NCBI RefSeq assembly: GCF_003589595.1
Contig: NW_020655550.1
Span: 844,796-908,795 of the forward strand
Length of the DNA: 64,000 nucleotides
DNA from: Hyposmocoma kahamanoa
Taxonomy: Eukaryota; Arthropoda; Insecta; Lepidoptera; Cosmopterigidae
Reading direction: 5' to 3'
Notes under the pieces: generated by a model
What the model saw: the letters and a program-made list of their open reading frames with translations, nothing else
What the model was told of the DNA's origin: nothing
Databases searched by the model: none
Made by a program: the position numbers and the translations under genes
In this document: piece by piece, positions 1 through 12,400 of the stretch
Position numbering within the stretch: position 1 is the stretch's first letter
Layout: each line of letters opens with the position of its first letter

Positions 1-249
1 TTTATCCCAAGCTATTTATTTACAAGATATTAAATAATGTGATTATTTATATGTTATACATAATTTATGTAACTTATGCGCCATTTTTAATATAAATATA
101 ATAAAAATAATTGCATTCATATTCAAAAACCTACAACGGTTCTCCAGTGAAGAGTAACATCTTGATATTATAATAACGCATAGCAAATAAAATGCTACAT
201 TTTACATTTCATACGTTCGATTCTAAATATGTTACATTTTATCAAAACG

Positions 250-472
250 AATTTCAAACACGCTGAAAACAATTTGCTTCGAAGCCTCCACTTTTCTGAA
301 ACAAAGAGGGAAAGCTACCGCAAAAGTTCGGTCCAAGCTTTGTGTTCGAGAGCTTACTGCGGCCGGTTTCATTCGTATTTTGACGCAGTGGGCTTCGCTC
401 AAATAGAAGCCCCAAAACACTTGGAAAAAAAAGTGTATCATAATTCGTAACTGTGTGACGGAAAGAAGAAAT
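250..472 (+). other. gene 1 exon 1: 5' UTR ending in AT of a split start codon
   Basis: The sequence ends AAGAAGAAAT followed by a consensus donor GTAAGT (473-478). Spliced to the acceptor at 4613-4614 it gives AT|G GCG GCT GAA, an ATG in a good context (G at -3, G at +4) in frame with the SNARE exons. The block is less AT-rich than its surroundings. The transcription start is not visible and 250 is only a rough left edge. The same split-codon arrangement in gene 2 is the main support. Other upstream exons in the 4.1-kb intron cannot be excluded. Confidence 0.55.
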
Positions 473-3400
473 GTAAGTGTATTTATCTTTCCGCGACCGT
501 TTACTTTTTTATTTAAAAAAAATCTTACCTTTGTATTTACTAAGCGCTATAATATATTTAAATGTGATGTTTGAGGATTATTTTAAAATTATACATAGAA
601 AAGTTAAATATCCTAGCGAATCAAGTACAGCATTGCGAAGTTAAATAATTAGAAAAAATGTTTTGCAAGTAATTAACACTTATTTTAATATTAACAAAAA
701 CATTATTAGGCAACTACGAAATAAACGTATATTCGTCGTTCAATATACGAGCAGTAATATAGTTTTACTGTAAAATTAATTAATACATAATAATATTAAT
801 TTAACTTTTTCATTGCGATTCCACTTTCAATTACAGTCCCTTTTTTATAACTAATATCTTTCATATAATATTAATGTATAATCCATTCCTTATATATATA
901 TTATAATTAAATAGTCTCTTTTTTTTAAATAGTCTTTTTTGTTTATGATTACAATGCACATAGATACGGCTTCAACATGCTATTCGCAGGTAATATCACC
1001 ACCCCCTACATTGAACGTTGACGTCATCTGGCTAGATTCCAACTCCCTATCGACCCACTTGGACTATTCCCCGTCATTATTATTTTCCATAGCATTAAAC
1101 TTTTTCACATTGCAACCATTAGCTACACAGCAATATTAAATGAACCTACATAGATGCCTATAGATTCGAGTTAATAGTTGTCGTTGCTATTATAAGTGTG
1201 CAGTGGGAGAATGATCTCTTAGCATAGTACAAAATTTAACGTAGCAGTCTGGATTTCATTTGCATTTTAAAAATGCATATCCTGAACAACATTTTAAAGT
1301 ACGTACATTTTAAAAATCCACACAAATGAGAACTCGAATATTTTTCATTTTTTAAGCAAACCGATAAGAAGAAACAAAGAAACAAAAATTCCGACAAAAA
1401 TATTTCTGTTAAAAATTTAACAACATTGGAAAAAAAGAATATTTTGAATACTTCTCGAAAACGGTGCACAAAATATATTGCGTTTTCCAACTGGACGGTA
1501 AAAGTCACAAGCTATTATTTATTCTTTTCAAATATTTAGATTGCTTCGTTCGCTGTACGTCAGGCGTCCGAACGAATTCCAGTAAAATGCTATCATTGGA
1601 AATAAACAAGAGAGTTCAGAGTTGATTCAATTTTCCAACCGACAAACAGTTGTTTTGTTATTTTCATTTTTATCATCTGCTCTGTTTAAGATATAAATTA
1701 CTCTAACTTTGAAAAGTTAATGAAAGATAACAACGGTCACTTATTATACAGGCTGACAACCTGCAATATGACCCACGCCATAAACAATGACATATTGACA
1801 AAATGAATTCGATATCAGTAATATCCTACCCTTCTATGATCTTAAAGTAGCCAGTCAAGTTTACCTCTGGTCTTTAACTAGTTTTACCCATACTGCCAGG
1901 GCAGGCGCTGGACTAGGGATTAACAATAGAGCACCTCATTACGACAATGCTTGTCAAAAAACAAGTCCAAAATGCAGTCGAAGTACAAGTAGAGTTCGGC
2001 GCTATTTCTTTACTCGTTCCAATGTGGTATTACGATATTACGATGTTTTACGATTACGCGGTACATAATAACAATACCACTACAACTCTATAAGAGATAA
2101 GTTTAAAGAGATTCACATTCTTACACTAGCGTCACAGTACATTTATGAAAATGTTATAATAACAAAAATATTAACTTTTTTATAAAAATAGTGACAGACA
2201 TAACATTGATACGAGGAATAAAAATGAACTAGCTGTTTTTGACACTCGTCTTCATAAAGTCTCAAATTCATTTAAGGGGCAATGTATACGCTTCTGTAAT
2301 AAGATCCTGATTGATGTTCAAAATTTGCCATTTACGGGGTTTAAAATGATTGTAAAACAAAAACGTTTTAATAAAGGTTATTTAAACTTAAATTTAAATT
2401 TAAATTATATTATACAACTTCTGCGTACTTGGACGACAAAAATCCGTGGTAGTGACCCGTTTAGCTCTTTCAGGTATTCTCGATCTAAGATGTTTAAATT
2501 AAATATTGTGATGATAAACGTATTCTAATGTATATTTAGAAAGAGCAACCTCTAGAGTTTCTTACTCATTTTTCTCAGGGCAATCTGTTGAATGAATGAG
2601 CAGTAGAGTTTAATTAGTAAGACGATTTCAAATGTAATTTGATTACCTAAGAAATAAACAATATTTGACTTTGACTTTGACTCTGCATCTTCTGTGCACT
2701 CTATAGTATTAAAGAGTTTTAAAACTCTTTAATATTAATAGTGTAGAGTGCACCAATACACCAATAATAGTAAAGTTTCATGATTAAGTTACGTTTATGT
2801 TGATACTGCCAATACAATTTCTCTTACTCAGCCACGTGGGTCTCCCCACGTGGCAGAGTAAGAGAAATTGTACCTAATTGTATAAGAGAAACTGTAACTT
2901 AACAATTCCTAGTAAACCTAGTCCTGCGGCCTATCTTCGCAATATTATCTTCCAATGCCATTACAAAAACATGAAACAACATTTAATATTAAGTAATTGA
3001 GATTTTAAATTATTATTAGCTTATGAATTCGGTGCATTTCACTAAAATAATTAGTATATTTCGACTGTTATAAACCATATACTAGAAGAAGCCGTGGTAG
3101 CCTAATGGTTTGACCTACTACCTCTCAAGCAGAGGGTCGTGGATTCGAATTCGGGCTCGCATCTCTGAGTTTCTCGGAATTATGTGCGAAATTGAATTTG
3201 AAATTTATCATGAGCTTTTCGATGAAGAAAAACATCGTGAGGATACCTGCAGTGCAGGTATGTACGTCGAAGAAGGTTCACAACCCGCATTGGGCCAGGG
3301 TGGCGAACTATGGCCTAAACCCTCGTCTGAGAGAAGAGCAATGGGAAGTGTAAAAGGGTTGACGATGAAATATACTAGAACGGTTGCATCAAATAATTAA

Positions 3401-6400
3401 AACTAAAAGCTGTGCGAAAGTATGTGAACAAAAATAGCATATGACCAAAAATATAATAGCTCAAGAGATAATTTAACACTTAAGTCTTGTAATTTGAATT
3501 GCAATAAATAACTACACGAATTAAAAGTTTACGTTTCATATTTTATCCACTCGACACTATTGCAATCCTTATAAGACAATAATTTGTTCGTGGTAGTAAA
3601 GCTTTATCGTGAATTTTAAACTTTGCGCAGTTCATTTTAGTTATATTTTTTAAATAGTTACTCGTATCATGCCGGTTAACGACTTCGGAATCTAAATCCT
3701 TTTGAGCCCTTAATGAGAAAACACTTGTTCGTATACGGCATCACACTGTGGGGTAACTCAACTGAGTCGAATAGGGTTTTTTTTTATTCTTCAAAAACGT
3801 GCACTAAGAACTATAGTAGGTATAAAATAAGATCAGTCCTGCAGAAACCTTTAAAAAAAATACCATATAATGACGACGTACTCATAATACATTTATGATA
3901 ATAGTTTATGCGCGTCAAAACTTGAGCACTTATGAGCGACGTGCAGGCGGAGGCCGAGAGTTGCGAAACGCGGGAAAACTAAAATCCATTGCCCACGGTG
4001 CGTATCGAACTCGCAATGAGAAATCCGCGGGTAATAGGTCCCCGATTCTACGAACATCTACGCACAAACCTGAAAAGTGTTACAAACGACGAAACGTTTA
4101 ATACCCGACTAAAACTCCTTATATTGGATAATGAATTCTTCAGTGTTGATGAGTTTCTTTTGAAATAATTGTAATTTTGTTTTAATTGTCTTTTTTGTAA
4201 TTAAACAAGCAGTAGTTATACTACTTTATTTTATATTCATTATTATTGTTTGCGTTGGTGACGTTCATTATTATCCCTTGACATTATATTTTTAATTGTA
4301 ATATTGTGACATTGATAATATGAAATATTTGATTCTATTCTATTCTGTTCTACATATAGTGTCGATGGCACATTACAATGCTTGCCATCGTGGTGAAAGG
4401 ATAATATAAAGTAATTTTCATACCATCTTCAGTTCAGATATTTAATTTCAAAACTAAATAATGTCTAAACTACAGACTGAATGGTGCTCAGCGAAACTTT
4501 CTGTTAATATCTCATCTGATCCGTAGTGGTTTCAGTAGCACTTGTAATTTATTTTAATCTTTTAGAGAATACTGGGTATATTCTTCTCAATATAATAGGT
4601 CATAATATTGTTAGGGCGGCTGAAGGTACTGGTGGTCCTCCGCCCGGAATGCAGCCCCAGGAGCCGGAGGTGGGGCCCGATGGGGAAATCATCGGAGGGC
4701 CGCGCACAATGCAGCAGATTGCGGCTCAGAGACGATTGCAGCAACAACAGGCGCAAGTTGAAGAGGTTAACATTACAATATTCTGTATTTTCTTTTAATC
4801 CCGCCTTTAAATCAGCTTTAAATCACAAAGATCGGAGGAGCACCCGTCACCTTGAGACATAAATTGACAAATCCCATGTGCCATTTCATCTGCACCCTCA
4901 CCCTTCAAAACCCGAACGCAGCAATGGTCACACTACTGGCGGCAGAAATAGGTAAGGTGGCAGCTTTCCTGGATGATCTTTCATAAGGAGCTTTACTGCT
5001 ACTACGAGAAAATAAGTTTGAAAATAAATAAAAATAAGTTTATTTAACGGTTTTAAAATTTTTTAATAACATTTAATAAAATAATGCTACTTTCTTTTAC
5101 CCTAAAATGAATCCACATCTACTCCTCTAAAAGCAAATGATTTCTTAGCAACGATTTGGCTCTCGTATAACGTCTCGTATATTTAGTAAAGATAATATTG
5201 TTTGGACGACTTTCAGGTGGTTGATATTATGAAGGCAAACGTTGAGAAAGTCATTGATAGAGACGTGAAACTCTCGGAACTGGATGACAGAGCAGGTATA
5301 AAATATTATACAATAAACGATTAGCACTAATTACAGATTTCTTACCACGATATGATTTCTTTTTATTTTCCTGATATTTCGGAATTGTTACATGCTCCAT
5401 GGTCACGGGTTGACTGGCCAGCGGCAGATGACAGCTTTAAGAACAGACATATCTCTACCCTCTTTCGCTGTTGACGACTACCCTCATCTCATTACTTGTG
5501 GCGTTAACCCGTGACCATGAAGCGTGTAACCATTCTGTCATGCCGTCTCTTTTGTTCTAGGAATCAATTTATGCAAAAATCCCTTCGATTCTCCCTCTGA
5601 GTCACCGAACAAAATTCTAACACACCCTCCATAACGTTTATGAAATTGAGACTGTAGTCTCACAAGCCATTCATTAAGAAAAAAAAAAGAAAAATAACCG
5701 TTCCGTAATATCGGAAAAACAAAAAGAAATTATAACGTGGTTAGAAACCTGTCCTAAAATCTACATTATACAATATTTGGAAATATTATTGAAAAGTTTT
5801 CTCTTAATATTTAGCCTGAATATTGTTTCATTATTCCTTACAGATGCACTGCAACAAGGGGCATCGCAGTTCGAGCAACAAGCAAAGAGTTTAAAGAACA
5901 AGTTCTGGCTACAAAATCTTAAGGTAAACTTTTGTATTTCTATAAGATTAAGGTTAAAATTGTCGCGCCTTATACAGAAGAGACATGAACCATGTTACAA
6001 TGACACTAGAAACGTCATGATACAATAGTTATTTGTAATGCAACGCTGCAAAGTTGTTCTTGCGAGTTCTTGTATTGAAACCAGAGCAAGCGAAGGATTC
6101 TAAGGGTCATATTCTAGAACTCTACTTAATGCTCAAGTCAGGACTTGAGCATGATTCAAAGCACTAGAAATCATACTCAATTCCTTGCCATTAGGGTCGT
6201 ATTTCCAGTGCTTGAAATCATACTCAAGTCTGCTCAAATCCTGACTTGAGCATTGAGTACAGTTCTGGAATACGATCCTAAGATTGAACCATGAGTGAAG
6301 CGAGTAGTTCAAAAATAGAATCTTGAGCGTAGCGAGGATTTCAAGCCACGACATGTAAAACAACTTTGCTGCCGAGCGAAACACACAACATTTTACCTCA

Positions 6401-9400
6401 CTATAGTGAGGAAAATGGTAGATAAAAGAAAAACAGGTGAACGAAAAGAAATCAGTTTTATTAATTTATACATCAAAAATTAGTTATCGTTGTCAATTTA
6501 ATATCAACAATATTAAGAATAAAAGTATTAAAAGCTAGGTAATAAAATATACAAGTAAGGTAAAAAAGACAATAAGAGCTTAACTACTAGAAAGTAAAAC
6601 TAGGATTTTTAAACTATATGAATAAAATTGGGTCCCCGCGTCAAGGTGCCCAAGAAGCTGGCAGCATTCCCCCTTTGTATTGCTATGCTATGCGTTGGGC
6701 AAGGTAATAGCCGGCCCTTGGGTTTCCCAGACAGTATATTTTTTTTTTCGATATAATTTTGTACAGATGAAGGGCACTGGGACCCCACGGGCCAAGGGTT
6801 TCGACTCCAAAGGCTGTAAATGGGTAGTCGAAGAATCCTGGTGCTTATTATTATTATAGAATATACATAATAATGTACCTACGACAAATCGCGTAGTTCA
6901 ACGTGTCATTATGTTTTTTTTTCATCGAAAGAAAATGTTCGAATTTCAAAAACTCGTTTGCGCACAGATTTGTAATGAGAAATAAAATCTTTGCGTGCTA
7001 GTGAGGTGAAAAACATTTTTACAGGATTTCAGTTTCTTCTCTATAAGTAGCAATTTTTTTTTAGAGACAATAAATAAATAAATGAATGTAAACGTTACAG
7101 ATGATGATAATAATGGGTGTGATTGGAATCGTTATAATAGGACTGCTGTTTGGTAAGTCATAGCATTTAATGTTGTGTAAAATTTATGTTGTCGTGTTAC
7201 TGGTGCTTAGATGATATTTGAATAGTGTGTGTTCGATGTACGTGTTTACGAAAGTTGATACTTGTTGTAAGGGAAATTCTTCATTTTAAAAACTATTTGA
7301 ATATATTCCATAAACTAGTGTAAAACATAGACCTTATTTCGTAATGGTATAAAACAACAAGTCTCGATTTTATATAAATGTGCATAAAGTGCAACTATAA
7401 TCTCGGTAGATTGCATTCGCGAATGTATCCCTTCGATGTCTGTATCCACACCCACACCGATGTCTTCTTACCATGCCTATCCCTAGTAGCAGGATGATCC
7501 AACATAGGAGCTAAATAAATATGTGCATGAGGTCCTAATTTATAGCTTACAAAGTTTTGAGGTCATGTCAGGAAATGAAACCAATCTATTTTACTACAGA
7601 AACCAAAAAACCCCCAAAAAAAAAACTATCTAAACTCGATACAAGACCTCGACACAACCTTGTTTTTTTTGAGATTTCAGAAGGGTTGCAAAAACATAGT
7701 AAAAATAGTTTTTTTTAGTATTCCCCTAAAAGGATGTCGTTAATAAGGAACTTGTGTATATATGCCAATACCTTTGTACGTTTAGGAAACATAATAAGTT
7801 TCATTGGGCTCATCGAGTCCTATTTTATGACTGTCTTAGCTTTTACCTTTTTATTGTATCTATTATAATTTATCATACACACTGCAGATATATCGTGTTC
7901 ATAAATTTTTGAGATAAACTGTGACTTTAAAAGAATCATGAAAATCGGTTCACAAATACCGAAGTTATTGCGTATCATACATACAAAAAAAAAACAGTCG
8001 AATTGAAAACCTCCTCCTTTTTTTGAAGTCGATTAATAATAAGATTATACTGGCACCTGTTTCATTCTTTTTTCAATATTTGGAATGTCTGTGTTACAAA
8101 CGACACTGGCAATATACCAAGCCAAAACGGAGAAAGTAAAAGTCATTCAGGGTGCCAATCCTAAAAAGTCACTTTTTAATGACTCAAAAGACTCCTTAAC
8201 TTCATATAATGTACTTTTTTAAATATGCTAAATAGATCTATATCACATGTACTGAAGTACTGTAGGTCTTTAGCGTTTTCATTACGGAAACTAGAACATG
8301 GTTCTCGTTAACTAAATAAAAAGATACGTAACGTTTTATTTATTGCTATATAATATAATAGTTTCCCTAAATCATTCTCAATGCTACACATAAGTCACGT
8401 AGTTTGTCTCAAACAACTTACCTATTTATTTCTTCACACTGTTTTTATAAAAATCTAATTATCTCGAAAGTGACATTTTGTGGGTTGGTTCTAGTTATCA
8501 TAACTATGTCCAATATTTCTCGTGATGGAGGGAACAAAACAGTTTTGTGCGACTGTAATTTCGCAATATATGGCAGGAAAGAAATCAATGTAGATTTTCC
8601 TTGACATAAAATGTTGTTAAAATGAACGTTTAAGAGCTTATAGGGACCTACCATAACCTTTTCAAAAACAATCTTATTTCAATGTAACCTTAAAGTACGC
8701 TTATTTTAATATTACTCATATTCGTACCATAACAAGCCCTTCAACCAAGTAATGTATTATTGCTAAAGCGATTGAAAGAACGAATGATCTCCATGAAATC
8801 TATTAAAATTACCTTGGTTTCAATTGTTTTCAATTATTCCGCATTTTCATGAAGAAAAATAAATCAAACAAGCAGAGCCTTGATAGTCACGTTGTGAATT
8901 CGGAACTATAGTCTAGTGTCAACTGTTAGTTTCGCCAAGGAACATATAGATGGTGCTGTCATAATTTTAGGAAATGAACATCGCGTATTTTTATTTAACG
9001 ATAAATTATTTCCTATGTGCTACTAAATAAAAAATAAACAAAAATATTGAAGAGATATATTTAAATAAATAAGTTCAACTTAACTTTTAATCATTACAAA
9101 TCAATATTAAGATAATAAAACTGAAAATAATATTGTTTCTATTACATCCATGTAACTATTTAAAGATTGCTAAATTTGACATAAGAGCAATATTACTTAT
9201 AAAGTCGCGTCATGGTACGAACTGAGTGAATTAATAGTCACAAAGCTGCCAATAAAAAAATCATAGTTTTAACATTACAATAAGCTTACTTTAAGCGCCT
9301 TATGGTACGAAAAGTCAATGTAAGGTTAAACTAATATTGTTTTAAGAGGTTGCGGTAGGCCCTGAGGCGGTCATTGTGAGTAATAATTGCTGGTAGTTGT

Positions 9401-12400
9401 TTGTTAGTGTCTACTTAATATTACATGACAATTTTAAAACTATAACTTAATATCTTAAATATTTTTATAACTTTTACTTTGTCTCGAAACTTATGAACAC
9501 ACGAGGTTGTAATCTGCAATAAAGAGAAATTAAATTAAAGTCAGTAAATGTTTGCACAACGCAGACGCAAACTGTCGAAATCAAACACGCTGAAATTCAA
9601 TTACACAAGTTGCACTAGCAAGGGAACTAATTGAGGTTCAATCGCTATGACTAATTTCATGTTACTTTGATCGACAAATCCACTTAACATGTGTTTAGAG
9701 GGATTTACCTAATACTGAACTTTGCCGTGGTACCTGTAAATTACCTCACCTTTGGAGCAATAATTGATCTCGGAAACGGCTATGGTGGTAGCTAGTTGCT
9801 TAGAGGCATTTGTTCTGCTTACGGCTGTTTTGCAGGTGATAACATTAAACAAATGTTTGGTTAGTTCGATACCGAGGCACACCAACTATGACTGGCGTAT
9901 CGGCGATGGTGACAGTCAATAGCACCTTGCCACCTATTCATTAATAATTGTGAGTAACGGATTTTGTGTTTCACACTTCCTACTTCAGCTTTGCATTCTC
10001 AACGCTACAGTACGAAATTAGTGTAGTTTTTAATTTGAAGGTAAGTGCAATTTGATTCACTAGTAAAATAGTTTTTTCAGCAACGGATACGACTCTCGAC
10101 GGTCGCTACGGCTTTCAGTTGTGCGGAATTCTTAGTGTAATTATACATTTCAACAGCTATTTTGCAGTTGGAATGCAGCTCACGTAGCCTATGATACTCG
10201 TATACCATTCATGTATAAAAAATAAGAATCTTTTGTACACACAATGTCGGAAATACTTTGTTTATGACTATACTAAACAGACTATTCTTTTACATATATA
10301 CATACAATATTATTGCAATGGTATCTAAAGAACATTTTCAAAACTCTCTTCACATATTGTGAAATGAATTATTATGAAATTTGTATTTATTTACAAGATT
10401 ATTCGCTTGTTGGACAAAGCTGCTGCTGCTGATAAACTTATCTTGAAGCTAGACTTGTATTTAATGACATTTTACCTATCGTCCCAATGCTGCTCAAAAA
10501 TAATTTCATCCCATTAAAAATACGTACCATTCATAACATTAGTATGGATTGAAAATAAGTTGATCATAACACTGACATTCAAAGCACCACATTTTTATTA
10601 ACTCGTTCCACGGAGCAGTAATTATCTTTAGAAGCCTTTACAGATACGATTACTCTTCAATTTATAAGGCCTTTTAATGTCATTTGACATCAAAAATAGC
10701 ACGCACTGCTTACACAATATTTTGGTACCCATTTATATATTTTCACACTTACTTTAGTCAGGACAAACGCACACTCCACCCGCTGCAAGCGGTACAACTC
10801 GATGGCTTTCTAGAATAGTGGTCTGTCTCAAAATCAACAAATTCATCAGGAAGATGGTTTAGAAACAATGAAGCATATTTAAAAAACAGCATATCAAAGC
10901 CGACTAATCATACCCCGGCCAATGTTGTAACATTATATTTTAACCAATAAAAACTCCGTGTTTTTCTTATAATAAAAATTTGCATATTCTGGAACGCAGG
11001 TGTGTTATAAGATTAATATGAACAATTTTGGTTTGAGCCACTATTCTTGAAAAGCAGCGAACTGTTTAAACCTACTTACTATCTTCCAAATTGGAGCGAA
11101 ATATACTTGTGTTTTAGCAATTAATAGTATTTCGTTATTTTACCTAAAGCCGGATGTTCACTTTACAAGCGCGCTCTGACCGAGTCTGTTGGTACGACTA
11201 CTTGAACTCATTGAACTCAACTACATACATTCCGAATGCACTCCTAAACAACCTAGCTCGTACAAGCGCAGTCGACCTGTATGCGCTTGTAACGTGAAGA
11301 CCCGGCTTTAGCAGCGCTTGGAGATGACCTTATAACAAAATATTATTAACTGATAAAGTATAGTTCGACTCTGCTGCGCTATTCATTGTATTTTAGTGTT
11401 GCGGCTTGAGAAGAATATGAATTCATATACAAGGTGGTATGTCACGGTCCGGTTTTCATACAAAATGTTTACACATACGTGTCTAAAATATCTTTTCTAC
11501 TAAAATGCTGATATGGTTATAATAAATCGTACCCTCGGTAATTAAGCCACACAAATGATCATACGTCAAATGTGCTTTTATTACACGAAAGCCATAAAAA
11601 TAATGCGAACCACATGACACAAATTATGTATATATGAAATTTTAGAACTATTTGGACATAAAAAGTTAAGTCAATTTCGTTCGTAGAAACTTGATACATC
11701 TACTGAAAAGTTATCATTTTGCAGACATGGCCTTATTGCACAAGGAGTGAGAAATCCTTATTATACGTAATATAAAAAAATAATAATTCTAAGCCCAAGA
11801 AATGCTTTTTGAGGGCTTAATTATCATCACTAACGTAAAAAGTACAAGCGTATGTATTACTATATTAAATATTATTATTATTAATATCAAGTTTGCGACA
11901 ATACATACATATGTAACAAATATGGGAAATGAAACTATTTCGTCGAATTTAAACCGCAAATATTGTTGTTTGTTAAAACAAACCAAAGTTTCGACCTCTT
12001 TACAGATCCCATGGTCACGGCAGACTGATATAACCACGGGACCATGGTTTGTTTGAAAAAACAAATATACGCGATTAAGATTTGAAAAAATAGTTTCATT
12101 TCCTATATATTATTAGTTTATTAGTATTCAAAGTGCATGAGCAACTAGCACAAAAACAAAACAGTTCATCAAATATCTAATTTGTTCACTTTATCTTTAA
12201 AAGTAACAACGAAATGTTTTGACGCTCATGCGCAAAAGCTTTTATATGAAAATAGGTTCGTGTACGCAATTTTTTTAATAACAGATTATGCTTTTTGATT
12301 CATGCAATCCACAGCGGCGTATCAAGTTACAGTGGTTTTATTGAAAGTCAGTGCATGACATCATCGCGCTACCACGGTGGTCAGCGGTGTGTGTGAGAGG

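Noticed and set aside
232..450. Overlapping + and - short ORFs at the left end
   Set aside because: They fall in the probable 5' leader of gene 1 and neither has recognisable features.
3110..3400. 96-codon + ORF
   Set aside because: Entirely within a tRNA-derived SINE copy.
9842..9870. Acceptor-like TTTTGCAG giving a tail GDNIKQMFG and stop for gene 1
   Set aside because: Weak pyrimidine tract and no counterpart in gene 2; such short frames occur by chance.
11789..12064. Overlapping 84- and 91-codon frames on both strands
   Set aside because: They lie across a palindromic MITE; frames mirror each other and have no domain.
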